A DNA stretch of 64,000 bases from Ciona intestinalis (lineage: Eukaryota; Chordata; Ascidiacea; Phlebobranchia; Cionidae), in contig NC_020170.2 in assembly GCF_000224145.3 (NCBI RefSeq), positions 588,718 through 652,717 on the forward strand. Direction: 5' to 3'. Shown in pieces: positions 21,616-34,000 of this stretch; the first letter of the stretch is position 1, and each line of letters opens with the position of its first letter. The notes beneath the pieces were generated by a model that was not told the origin of the DNA, searched no databases, and saw only the letters and a list, made by a program, of their open reading frames with translations. Position numbers and translations under genes: made by a program.

Positions 21616-22560
21616 ATGTAAACTTGTGATTATTTTTTGAGGAGGGTCTTTTAAATGTACTTTTGACAGTTAAAGACCGCCGGGTTGTCCCAACTTTAGT
21701 GTACTGTCTTGCCCAGAGCCATAGAAATACCGAGTAGTCCAACCCATTGTTACGTAAAACACAAATTGAACGGCAATTTGGGTCCAAAATAACACAGTAG
21801 GTATAGGGAAAATGTCTGTTTTTCGGTAAATTAAAGAAAAAACCTTAGCCTAAAAATAAATTTAAAAGTTGAAAAATGTAAAAATCATGTGTTATTTGTT
21901 TTCTGTGTCAAAAAAAGTCAAAAAATAGAATTAGAAGCGGCTGATTTGCGACATTTTAGTCATTTAATGCGGCTAAATTTATATATTTTTTCCAAAAAAA
22001 TGTTTGGTAAGGTAAATAGAAGCTGTTTTACACCTTGCCACAAAAGGAGAACACAAACAAAACGTAACAAGTTCGTTTAAACCCATTGCCAAAGTCACTA
22101 CTTTTGCTCTATTTTGGACACACAAACACGGCAGTTGGACTACTCGGTGTTTATACGACTCTGGTCTTGCCCAACGGCATACATGCAATGGTGCCAGCAT
22201 GGTGCCAGCATGGCAACGTCGAGTCTTGAATGGGATCCTCTGGGCTATGCAGTCGCTTTAGTCACTGTGGCACAGCACTGGACGAATATGTTTAATCCAA
22301 AATTGTTCTCCCTACTGTAAATGGCAGCATGTTTTTACAGTACTTACAAATATTTAAATTTTCCTGTTTTTTGAAATGTTTCATGTCTATTGCCGCACTC
22401 ATCTGTGACGACGTGGGAAATTTATCTCGCGCGTAATTTGCGCGGCGAAAAATAATTTGTCCTTCGTCTTTCGACATTTGTTCTTTGTGGTTGTTTCGTT
22501 TCTCCAACATCACGTTTCTTTTCCGAATATTAAACTTGGTTGTCGCGTTTTAAGTTTTGT

Positions 22561-22571
22561 TTATTTGCAGT
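22561..22571 (+). promoter_or_regulatory. Candidate unpaired splice acceptor upstream of NASP ATG
   Basis: ttatttgcag/t lies 17 bases before the ATG with no obvious upstream exon. In Ciona many mRNAs receive a trans-spliced leader at such sites; here that is inference. Confidence 0.35.
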
Positions 22572-22587
22572 ACAACTACGAAAGAAT

Positions 22588-25500
22588 ATGGTTGTTGACG
22601 CATCAAAGGTTACGGAAAAGGAAGCAACACAAACTGAAACAAGGTGGTTTCGTGTTTTCGAAGTATTTGTTTTTATAACTGTAGCGTATTTTGGCAAACA
22701 CGGGTTTATAAACTTGTTAAAAGTAATGTTTATTAAAGTATATGTGATAGGTATTTATAGTCATAAATATTGAAAGTAACAATTAAAATATCATGGTCAC
22801 ATAGGCTGTGCTTTGTAATAATTTTAATTACATGGAAATAATAGAAGCCAAATTTAAATTATACGAATAGAGTTGATTAAATAGTGAGTGAGGTGCTATC
22901 CTGCCCATTTGTGTTATCTGCTAACTGTACCACTTATCCTAAGTTATTCATAACTACTAATGAACTGGAGAAATCTTCACTGATGCCAAATTTCAACAAG
23001 TATCTTAGATTGTAAACCCTGGCCTGTGTAATTCCTTTAAAATCCATAAACAGGCACGTAAAAAACAAAAACGGTGGATACAGGTTTGCGGTTATATTTT
23101 TCGGGCAGATTTCTGTGACGCGTGGGATCTGACATCATATGTTGCTGTTCTATAACTAAAACCGCACCTTTGTGTGCCGCTTTTATCACGAACGAGGCTT
23201 TTGGATATAAGCCAACGATTTTCCTACGGCCCTTATCGTAACATATGAATTTATTTAAAACGCCTCAATCATGTGTCATCTTTTCCTGATCAAGGTTTGA
23301 TTGCGCGGTGATTGTCATGGGTAACACACACGTAAGTGTTACAGGACTAAAATTTTGGGGATATAACTAAAGTTTTGCTTAAAAGCTTTTTAGTACGGCA
23401 TAATGTTATTTATAATACATGCTACAATCTTTGTTCGGTCAACCTTAAAATTATTAACAGAAGCTAGTTATGCAAGGAATACTTTACTAGGTTTCCTTTA
23501 TTTGGTTTAATAAAACTGTTAAACTAATCGGCGATTACCATAGTTAAAAAAACTTACACGTCGAAACGGGAAACGAATTTCCTTTTTAAAAATCACATAG
23601 GAATTTAAAAGTGCTTTAAGATTGTCTGTGTTTTATATTCCGTAATACACTGATCTACATTTCTCCGAACATACGAGAGTTTAAATATTGGTTCGTGTTG
23701 TTATGTATTACATTAGTCACAATCCCTATTATGGCGCAATCAAATAACGTAAATGTATTACCACATAGCTAGTTATGTTGGTCACAATTGCCATTGTCTT
23801 CCCATCCAGATTTATGATAATATAAAGCTGTTTGTTTTGTCAGGACAGCACGAATTAATAACTTACGTATACGTTAACATGATACGGAATGTTATGCAGG
23901 CGGCAAAGTTAATAAATACGGGGTTTCCCCGGCCGCCGTTTTTTTCTACTTGAAATTACTGTTTAATGTGAAGCACCGGTCAAAATTAACTGGTTTAATA
24001 CAATGAGTGTAAATGGTTTATCTAAAAGTTACGTTAAAAACTTTGGCAGGAGTAATTTCCTTTTAAGTTTCTCCATCATATGGTTTAAAATTAGCATGAA
24101 AATATTTTCAGTAACTACAAAACAATAATTTCATATTAAAGTAAAATAATGCTGAATATTTTTTTCAGTGAACAAGACTTGGAGAATGAATACGCCATCA
24201 ATCTTGCAAATGGAAAGAAAAATCTACTCTGTGGGGATTTTCCTGAGGCAGTAGCTTGTTTCCAAGCCACATCGGCACTTCAGTAAGTTAGAAAAGCATT
24301 ATCTGCCTGAATTTATTTAAATAAATCACATTTTGTTGTAATGTTATTTTATTTAAAATATGATTGACAATGAAATCATGAAACATAATAAGCACCGTTA
24401 ACTGTTGCCTAATATTTGATAATGTAATCATTAAGTTCATTAGGCAATTTGTGGGTGAATTTATGCTGTTTAGCAACGACCAGTGATAATATGTTAAATG
24501 TTTTAAGTCTAACAAAAATTAAACATATATATATATTTATATTTATATATATCAATAATAAGTCACTAAATATTTACTAAACATAAAAATGCAAAGACCG
24601 TTTAAAGATTAAAATAATTCACTCTTTATAATGTGGTGAAAATGACAAATATTGTGGTTGGTTGAGGAAAATTGGTTCAAAATTGTCATAAATAGGTTGC
24701 ACTTAAGGTGGAAAATACTATTCTCTATTAATTTGTAAATGAATTGTGTAAACCAACGCAATACATCATTTGTGTTCTTTAGATCGGAAAGATTTGGTGA
24801 AACATCGCATGAATGTGCCGAGTCATTCTATTTCTATGGTAAGGCATTGCTGGAGTTGGCACGAGTTGAAAATGGGGTGCTCGGAAATGCTTTGAAAGGA
24901 GGTAACATAGAAATATACAAAGTTTAACTTATTTAGTAGCATTGCTAATGGAATATTTTGTTTTATAAAAACTGTTTGTTAACTTGTTTTAGCAGGAGTT
25001 TCATAACTTTTTCAACCTTTGCATCTCATAAAACATTTTTTCAACCTTTGCATCTCGCCATAAAACAATTAAAATAATTTTGATGAATATTCAGTTCCAC
25101 AAGTTGAAGAAGCTTCATCAGAATCCGAAGGAGAAGGAAACCAGTTTGAAAAAACAAAGAATTTACCAGGTAAGTTCATTGATGCTGAAGATCAATTGCC
25201 CATGTCATTTATAAGCATATCCTAAGTTATAAAATAAGACCAATCCTAAGTTATAAACCATAATGTTTCTAACCTTTAGCCTCCTACCCAGTGTTCTCAA
25301 AATATTCAAGCACGCCTTGTTGTATTGTTTCAATTTTTAAAGGATTCATCACAAATAAATAAACATTAAGAAAATTACCTATATGTATATATGTACATCT
25401 AGGAATGTTCTGATAGTGTGTTCAGCAGAAAAATAACTAATATTTGCAATGAGTCCTATTGATGTGTGTACAAGTTAACAAAATTCACCACTTTCACTAG

Positions 25501-28500
25501 CCCACGATAGCAACATTAATCTATGCTACGTCCTGCGTGTAGTAAAGTCACTGTTTATGTAGAATTTTATTGTAGTAGGTTTCAAGTGAGATTTTTGATA
25601 TCTCGGTTAAAACCTCTAGATCCCCTACTGTTTTTGTATATATTCTTTTTGTTGTATTTTTATTTAAAAAGTACACGTAAGCTAAGAAAGTAAAATTACA
25701 TTAGGATAGTACTAACAATTAATGTTTACAGCACTTTATACCAATGTATATATATGTCTTTAGTAAAAAAGTAAATAAAATTTGGCAAAGAACCAGAAAT
25801 AGTTGAAAGTGGAGGTATATGTACTACAAAAGGTACAAGTTGTAAAATAAAAAATATATATTTGTGCAGAGTTCAGTTTTATTGCTATATTTGTATATAT
25901 ATATATATATATATGTTCTGTTTTAAACAAGTAATCAACTAAAATTGTTGGGGCGTTTTTTAGTTGAAAAACGAAAAGAATTAAGAGAGGAAGTGGTGGC
26001 TGCCATGGCAACAGAGAATGAAGATGAGGACACACAAGATGAGAGTGAAAAAGATGACAAAGATGAGAAAAAGGAAAAAGATGAAAACCAGGAGAAAAAA
26101 GATGAAAACAAAGAGAAAAAAGATGAAAACAAAGAGAAAAAAGATGAAAACAAGGAGAAAAAACATGAAAACCAGGAGAAAAAAGATGAAAATGAGAAAG
26201 AAGAGATGGAATGCTCGGAAGATAAACCAACCACAGAAGGTAAAAGATTAGATGAAGAATTTTAACAGGAATAGATGGACGAGGGTAGTTGTTTAAAAAA
26301 AAATTTCATTTTAATATAAAATATACAATTTAACAATCCACAAAGACAAGTAAACATCAACATCATATATTAAACAATTATCCACTTTAGTACCTGATGC
26401 AAAGCAAAAAGAGTCAAAAGATGATTCAACAAAGAAGAGTGAAGACACAAAGAAGGAAGAAAAACCAGCAGATACTTCAGGTGTGTTTATGTTTAGGATA
26501 GAAACATAAAAAGAAATTTAAGAAAAAACATTCGTTCTAGATGTGAATTTGTTCATTAAATGAGATATCCCATGCATAGATATTATAATATAAATAAAAC
26601 AAACAGACTGATTTTATTGTAATCCGCATTTTACTCAATATTTAGTTTTTTATTGATTATTTTACCTTTCATTTCCCATGGTGTGTTAAAGCAGTAAATT
26701 GCTCATTTATTTCATTTTTATTGTAGTATTGCATTTATTAAATAGTATATTTGTAAATATATTTCATCTAAAATACAGATGTTCCCATGGAAGCTGATGA
26801 ACCAAGCACAAGTGGGGGAGTTAAAGATGAAGATGTTAAAGATGAAGACACCGAGGATCCTGATGATGTTCCCAACATGCAACTCGCGTGGGAGATGTTG
26901 GAACTTGCTAAAGTTCTTTACCAAAAGTTTGTGTTTTTGTTTTGTCTTACTGTGTGTGTATGTGATGATAGACGGGAGATGTTGGAACTTGCTAAAGTTC
27001 TTTACCAAAAGTTTGTGTTTTTGTTTTGTCTTACTGTGTGTGTATGTGATGATAGACAAGTTATTGGTTAGACAAGTGTGTATGTGATGATAGACAAGTT
27101 ATTGGTTAGACAAGTTATTGGCAACTGAGTTATAACATTTTTTTAGGCTACAAGTTTGGGTAAACCATTAGTTGCCACAGGGTTGGATCAATTCTATTTT
27201 AAGCATTTTTCCCAAGGATAGCTACAAAACTAGTAGCTGGTATGTAGTATTCTCTGCTTATAAAGTAATAACTTCAACATTGTGCCATTGCAACCAGTTT
27301 AATGGTTGTTTTAACAAGATGATTAGGTTTTTATAATGTTCCTATATATTAAGTTTCTTTAAAACAAAAGCATAATTTCATTCTTTTGCCCAGAAAACCG
27401 AAAAGTGAAGATAATTCTCTTCTGGTTGCGCAATGTCATTCGAAATTAGGAGAGTTGGGACTTGAAGTTGAAAATTATTCTCAATCCATCGGGGACTTCC
27501 TTGAGTCGTTGGTCATTCATAAGGTTAATTATCAAATTAATTTTCAATAGATTTAAAAAGTGATATGTTTTAACAATACACAATATATGTAGTTGTAATA
27601 ACAACTAGGGATGCACATTACAGAATTTCGAATCCGTGAGATTCGAATCCTTTTGTATTCGAATCTAATTACGGGATTCGGTATTCTGTTTAATGACGTC
27701 ATCACACGTCATTTCATACACTATATTGTCAAATTTTTGTGTTTGTGGGACTTTCGAGAGTAAACGTTTCGGCGTTTCGCAACGTCTTTTCAAAGCATGC
27801 TATACGGTTCATGACGCAAAAATTACTCAATAATAGTACAGTTTTTGATCATTTTACAGCTCATGATCCAACAAGGCTACTATGAAAGAGTCTATAAACT
27901 GACTTATGTGGTTAAATTATTTTTTCCTATAAATATAAAAAGATTCGAAATTCTAGATTCGGAATTCTAGATTTGAAATAAAGTGTTCTAGGATATCCTA
28001 GAATACCTAATTATTCTGTAATGTGCATCCCTAATAACAACATGCAAAACTAGATAAGGTTTCAAAACTGCGTTTATCTGAACACCTGTTTCATAATGCA
28101 TATCTGCATTTTGTTTCTAATAAAGTTGCGCATGGTGTAACTTAATGGTGGGCATGCTGTATATAAAATCCTATATGACCAGTGTCCTATATGATGGGCC
28201 AAGCAATTTTCGGCTATACGAAAAAATCTGTATTTAACAGTCATTCATTTGAATTCCAGGAACTTCTTGCAAAACATGATCGTAGATTGGCAGAGACACA
28301 TTATAACCTAGGTCTTGCATATACGTTCGATAAGCGATATGATAATGCATTGGAACATTACACAGCTTCATTGAATGTCTTGGATGCAAGAATGGGTGAG
28401 GAAGTTGTTGATTGCAATTTCTCGTTTGAAACGAATTAAAAGTATTTATTCTGAGTTTGTTTTGCGGACGGCAAATGTGTAATACAAAGTAATAACAAAA

Positions 28501-29935
28501 TAACTTACCTGCGCACCTTATATTGTGTATATCTTTAGCTGGGTAATTATTTACCCAAAAAGTAACAATATCATATTTTATAAGAATACCTAAATGAACG
28601 AATTGATGAAAACGACCGCAAGAAGGAAAATCAAAGTGAAACATTGGCTGAATGTGCTGAGATAGGAGAGATCAAAGATCTTCTGCCCGACATTAACTCA
28701 AAGGTTGGATTGATTTAAAATATCTTGAAATAAAAAATTGTGATATCCATGATAGTAAACCACTAAACTTAATCAGCTATGGAAAGTAAACATGTTATTC
28801 TTGATGGTTTGGTTTGTATATAATGCTGTCTAATTATCAAGAACTTGTGTAAAATTATAATATTGATTTGGTTACTAAACCATTTCAGGATAATAAGTAT
28901 TGTACTAATAAGCATATTAGATTTTTATTGTAGAATATATTATTTCATTATTTTCATTACAGATTGAGGATGTGATAATCATGAAGCGACAGGAAGGTAG
29001 ATTGGACGGCTCACCATTCAGAACTCCTTCAAGTGCAGGTGCAGGTGGAATTGGAAGCAAACGATATTGCTGCTGAAAAGTGAGTCCCTAATTATTAANN
29101 NNNNNNNNNNNNNNNNNNNNNNNNNNNNNNNNNNNNNNNNNNNNNNNNAGGCCTTGTACCCATTACCTAATGGTTACAGGCAGGCGCGCTAACCACTACG
29201 CCACGGCGCCGGACGTGGTTGCTGCATGCACTGAGCCTGTACAGCGTTTTTTATTCAAGTAACTGTGAATAAACATGTGTGTAGTAGTGTAGGATATAAA
29301 AATTAATGTTTAAAAACATAATTGGTAATAAAATTAAACTTCATAATTCTAAACCATTAGAGTACAAATAATTGTATAATTTCTATTTTAAAGGAATCTG
29401 CTGCAACAGAAATCCCGAAAAGTCCGATGAAACAAGCAACCAATGATATTTCTCATCTTGTTCGTAGAAAGGTAGTTTATTGAATAAAACTTAGATGATA
29501 ATGAAGGTTATAAAGGCTGTATTTCCGAACTTGCACTTGATTACACAAATATATTTTGTTCTTGATATCTAATTATTTATCATGATAAATTATTTTTAAA
29601 CACTAATGTTCTAGCACGAAAAACGCCAGTCTATTCTGTTTAGCATAAAATTAATTCTTGGCGTAATTTAAAGTTTTTAGCCATTTATGTCTGTTATTTT
29701 GAAACAGATAAGCAGTCGTATTAAACTGGATTAACTGTGAACTTCCGCAAACATGAATAGAAATTTGTTTCCACAGCGTTCCTCACCCGATGATGAATCG
29801 AATGGAGTTTCAAATGAAACTGCTTCAACCAAGAAAATGAAGCAAGAAAATGAACCAACTGCTGTCATTCAAAGCAATGGAAACCACAATTCTGTGAAGG
29901 AAGTTACTGCGAATGGAAGCAATGAAAAGGTCTAG
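22588..29935 (+). CDS. NASP: NASP-type histone chaperone (SHNi-TPR protein)
   Basis: NASP binds H1 and H3-H4 in the nucleus and cytosol. Exons in phase: 22588-22643, 24169-24282, 24783-24901, 25095-25169, 25964-26239, 26391-26480, 26779-26926, 27394-27523, 28260-28395, 28585-28703, 28963-about 29044, 29410-29471, 29777-29935; about 521 residues. TPR1 has [19 protein letters not shown]; the next TPR has [19 protein letters not shown] and is interrupted by a long acidic Glu/Lys insert, as in this family. Then come [33 protein letters not shown] and [20 protein letters not shown]. The tail has DISHLVRK, the conserved C-terminal block. Odd points: an 84-bp duplication spans the end of exon 7; exon 11 meets an in-frame TGA (29074-29076) unless a donor inside gcaggtgcaggtgg is used, and a 50-N gap follows. 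The last exon ends in TAG at 29933-29935. Confidence 0.92.
26080..26205 (+). repeat. 21-bp coding minisatellite in NASP (six units)
   Basis: Six head-to-tail 21-bp units in frame encode a seven-residue Asp-Glu-Asn-Lys-Glu-Lys-Lys repeat. Units 2 and 3 are identical, 4 differs by a base, 5 starts His and 6 is diverged. They form part of the acidic insert; the antisense open frames are shadows of it. Confidence 0.9.
26890..27057 (+). repeat. Perfect 84-bp tandem duplication across a NASP splice donor
   Basis: Units 26890-26973 and 26974-27057 read identically by eye. Each holds the end of exon 7 ([12 protein letters not shown]) and its AAAA/gtttgt donor. A shorter gtgtatgtgatgatagacaa / gttattggttagac repeat continues to about 27120. 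The unit is 28 codons, so use of the second donor would insert 28 residues in frame. Confidence 0.92.
27140..27235 (-). mobile_element. SINE fragment
   Basis: Weak match to the middle of the SINE in reverse (ccacagggttggatcaattc, gcccaagg-like block). Confidence 0.35.
27606..28033. mobile_element. hAT-like MITE with perfect 8-bp target duplication
   Basis: Terminal inverted repeats TAGGGATGCACATTACAGAAT / ATTCTGTAATGTGCATCCCTA flanked on both sides by ATAACAAC (27598-27605 and 28034-28041). The interior has several ttcgaatc-type palindromes and no transposase frame. The 8-bp duplication and TAGGGATG-type ends fit the hAT superfamily. It lies in NASP intron 8. Confidence 0.88.
29099..29148. 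other. Assembly gap (50 N)
   Basis: A placeholder run of 50 N in NASP intron 11, directly beside a SINE fragment; true length unknown. Confidence 0.98.
29149..29212 (-). mobile_element. SINE 5' end, cut by the assembly gap
   Basis: It reads cccattacctaatggttaca, ggcaggcgcgctaaccacta and gccacggcgccggac, the reverse of the tRNA-like head. The rest lies in the gap. Confidence 0.75.
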
Positions 29936-31033
29936 TATTTTAGTTGTTTGTGTCTTGAAAAGAGGTTCTCTTGGGCTTTAGTAAAATTTTGTAAATAAAA
30001 AGTTGTTTTAAAATAATTAAAAAAAATGTTTAAAAATAAGTGAAAATCACTGAAATAGGACTGTAGGTGAATTAACACAACCGTTATTTGGGAAGTTCAA
30101 TTTCAGTTTTCAGAACCAAGTGGTCTGGTGGTCTACATGAATATTGCTTATATATTTTGTGAGCACCTCTACTAATTCTGCTTTATTTTACAGTGAGCCA
30201 GGATTTAAAGTTCTTTCATGCTGATTAAAAACAGTTCCATTTTTTTTTCTACCACTGCCATTTGTTTGTACATTGCGTTCTCCCAATAAATTGTGTTTAA
30301 CTGCATCAATGAGTATTGTAAGATGAAATTCTTGACCTACACCAATGAGTTAGTTACAGGCAAGAGCTGGAAAAAGTTTTACTTTGCTTTGTAATCTGGC
30401 CATTTATACATTTGCATATAGAAAAAATAAGGTTAAGTTGCTTGGTAAGTCCCATGTTTAATAAATACTACGGAGTGTGTGACTTAGTGGTAATATGTGT
30501 GAAATAAGGAAGTCTATTTTAAATGACCAATGTTTGACGATTTGGTTGAAAGTGATATGGTATAGGTCATTGCCCCCGCGTGACAAGTAAGTTCTATACG
30601 TTTGTAAAAATACCTTTTTTTAACTTTTTAAACATGTACACTGTTTTGAAATAATACTGGTTTATAATAAGACTGAATACAGAATAGCTAAGTTGACTAA
30701 ACTTTATATTTTTGCCTTTACATTCTTTTTTGTACAGATATACATATTCAACCACAATCAGGTCATTTTACGATAACTTTTAATATGAAACTACACAGGG
30801 TTTTTCACAACAAAATCGAATAGAAATCGGAGCACTTATAAAACATCCAATGGAATGAATAATAAAACATTTAAATTGCTGATTGGATAGAATTAAAATT
30901 GCAACCAGCCACAGTGACTTAATGCTTCACAATTTTCAACATTTGATGATAAAATTATAAATTGCACCAATGATAAAATGTGATTTATGACGATAATAAT
31001 TGCAGTGTTAAAATGGTTCTCAACTGCGAAAAA
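29936..31033. other. Convergent intergenic region between NASP and GIPC
   Basis: 3' UTR sequence of NASP, with AATAAA at 29994-29999 and 30285-30290. A ttttacag acceptor ending near 30193 is followed at once by TGA, so an alternative 3' exon would change the tail only from Lys-Val to Lys. The rest is A+T-rich and unremarkable. Confidence 0.55.
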
Positions 31034-34000
31034 TTAAAATGTGTTTTTCGACCTCATATCCAGCACCACGCCCCACACATCGAAGATAAATTCTTGCGGG
31101 AATCCAAATTCCCCAAGCTGATCATTCAAAGAAGAAACAAACTCATCTGGATTGTTTTTGCTCTTCCCACATTCCCATATTGTACTTGCTGTAATAATAC
31201 TTAATAAGAAACTTTCTTGCACTTGCAGAGCAAAATATGGTAATTAAAAAAAAATATGATACGCTGATAACGCTACGACTCATTATTACATCAAATGTCA
31301 AATCTACCCCAGGGACCATGCGTCCTGTGCATTAGTTGTCAAACTATGTGCCATTAAACTTTTACTAGTTATTAATTAATAGAAAAGTTGGCATATGTTA
31401 TTAAAAATATATGTTTTTTATAAAAAATCCAAGTTTTGCTATGCTGTAAAAAGTTTGTGAACTCATGGTAAGGTGTTTAAATAATTATAGTCATATTATA
31501 TATATTATGCAGTTGATTTCACAATACAGTAACCTACCATGTTGCAGACACGGCACATAACTAAAGAAAGCAAGCACACTCACATAAATCAGCATCCCGT
31601 ATTCCCATGAAACTTTCTAATAAATCTTCGATCCTCGCAACAGCTTTGCCATCATCTTCCGAAGGCTGGAATATACATAAGTTTTTACGTTTTTTTTTAT
31701 TTAAATAATCATTATAGCAATATGTTTAAAAGTTATTAAGTTTAACGAGTTGCAACATGTCTTTTTTAATGCTTAAAATACATAAGAGAAATATATGTGA
31801 CATACTGGTATTAGTATAACACTTTTATATAAATAAATTTCAGACCAATGTTGGCATTTGTTTTTAACAGATTGCTATATAATGGCTAATAAAATACCAA
31901 ATGTATCTAAAAATAGAACCACACCGAACATAAAAGTTGACCAACATTACCATTGTTTTAGATATTCAATGTAAAATTATCAGCAAACATTAATACTTAC
32001 AGCTTCTTCCAATGTGGCAGGACCTTTAGACCGTAGACGTACAGTTGACTTGCCTGTCCCAAGGTTGTTACTGCTTGGAGCTGCCTTACCTGCCCCACGT
32101 TGCGCAATCATGTCTGTACATATAAAACAACTTGGTAAAGTTATTCCATAATACATATACATACAAACTTACACAAGGTGTATATTTATATAAAGTAGGG
32201 TGGGGGAAGATGGGACACCTTTAGCACACAATATTTAAATATCCTGATCGTGCAATTATAAACGGTCCAAGGGAGTCGTAAGAATACGGATGTATAATTC
32301 TTTGAATGTTGTTTGTTTACTATCAAATGTGACGCCCACCCTACTATACAAATGTATGAGCTACTTAAATTTATTAAATAAATTAACGTCACTGATTTGA
32401 CCACACATGGTAAGACAATTTATAATGCAGATGTTCATAGTGCCCACTTACTAGTTACCAGATACATAACACTATAACAGTTAGACTGTGGTTGATTGTT
32501 TTTTATAATTTATTTTTTAATAGCTTACAATTTGAGAGCAGTGACCATTCAGAACATAGGAACTCCCAATGGTGGCAACATTGGGCCTTGAACCTAAAAC
32601 CTTTGGTTGTAAGCTACGCTATGATTATTATTCATCAATATCGTCTTAGTGATCTTACCAAATCCTTTCTTAGGTTCCACCAGTGTGAGAAGAAATGTTG
32701 TGTTGAGTGGAATGTCCTTGAGTTGTTTAGCTACCTGGAAATGTCTTGTTCCAACAGTAGACACATTGTCTATTGATTCAATATGATCACCAACACAAAC
32801 TGTTTCATATTTCTCAACAACTGAACCAGCCTACGAAAGATGAAAAATGGGTAATTAAATGAATGTAATTTATTTACCTCAGGTGGCGGGGCAACAAGAG
32901 TCGTTTTAACATTGGTGTTCTGTCGCATACACCTCAAGCTCAAGTTCCTTTACGTGAAAATACATTACATTTTGAATAATAAGTATAATAAATTCATAAG
33001 TATGCCTATCGATGTCGGTTAGCAAGGCTATTTATTTAACATTATAAACATGAAATAATTAAGCAAAAAATATTAATATAAAATGTTTGATGAACCAATT
33101 AAAATAAAATGAAATAAATAGATTCTTTTAAATACTCCTAGCCAACCACTTGTCCACTGCATACACGAGTTATAATGATCATCTTACTGTAACAGTTTAA
33201 TTTAAAAGATAAACCAAGTAGTTTAAACTCTTAATGTAATAATATTGCTCATGAATGGATTACATTCATACTGACACACATGACTGGAAAGCAAAGCGGA
33301 TTTGTTTTGCTAAGATTATTTTTTTAGACGAGTGTTGCTAAGTGACCTTTGTTAAAGTAAGTGCATCATAAATGAGCCATGAAAACCAAACCCACATTCA
33401 AACCAATCTAATCACATCTTTAGGCTAATTTTCATATCAGGGTTTGGTGTGCTATTAATACCCCATGCAAAACTGGTTGTACCATGTCTGCGTGGGAATA
33501 AATTCAAAATAATTGTTCGAATATATTAAGTGTAGCAGTCAATATAGTAAACTAACTCACTGCGGCCTTAACTTCAGGACATGTGACACAATTTGTGATG
33601 GGAACTCGTATAAAATAAAATAGTTCATATGAACCTGCATTTATAATTAATTAGCCTACTAATTGATTATCCCAAAATAAACACCGTTTTATTATTTATT
33701 CTACATTTCACAACAACAGGTGTCTCGTATTGATAAATAGGATTACTTAGTAGTGAACCTGTCCCAGCTGCTATACACATGTTCCAAGCAGCTACTAAAG
33801 GAATCTGATGTAAAGTCACCACTTACCCGAATTCGTTTGACAAATGGATAACCAGCTCCATTATCGGTAATTGTCAACCCAAGAGCTGCTTCAGACTTGG
33901 TTAGGGTTAAAACTTTCTTTTCACCTAGTTACAATAAACAAGGCTTATATCACTTGTGTTTTTAAGTCACATAATCAATATCCAATCAAAGGTAAAAAAT

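Larger units (their letters stand above)
20283..22587. other. Divergent intergenic region between lipoxygenase and NASP
   Basis: 2.3 kb that should hold both promoters. Apart from SINE and MITE copies (separate entries) it is A+T-rich with no long unique open frame. Small frames near 21407-22520 overlap on both strands and are not supported. A tttgcag acceptor-like site ends at 22570, 17 bases before the NASP ATG. Confidence 0.55.

Noticed and set aside
21407-22520. Several 60-126 residue frames between lipoxygenase and NASP
   Set aside because: They overlap each other on both strands and cross MITE remnants; no family or splice support.
25760-26234. Minus-strand frames of 99 and 156 residues rich in Phe, Ser and His
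   Set aside because: They are antisense shadows of the Glu/Lys 21-bp repeat in the NASP acidic exon.
31034-31222. Longer 5' form of the last GIPC exon
   Set aside because: The acceptor ttacag before 31188 aligns the protein with GIPC without an insertion; the longer form would add about 10 residues not seen in the family.
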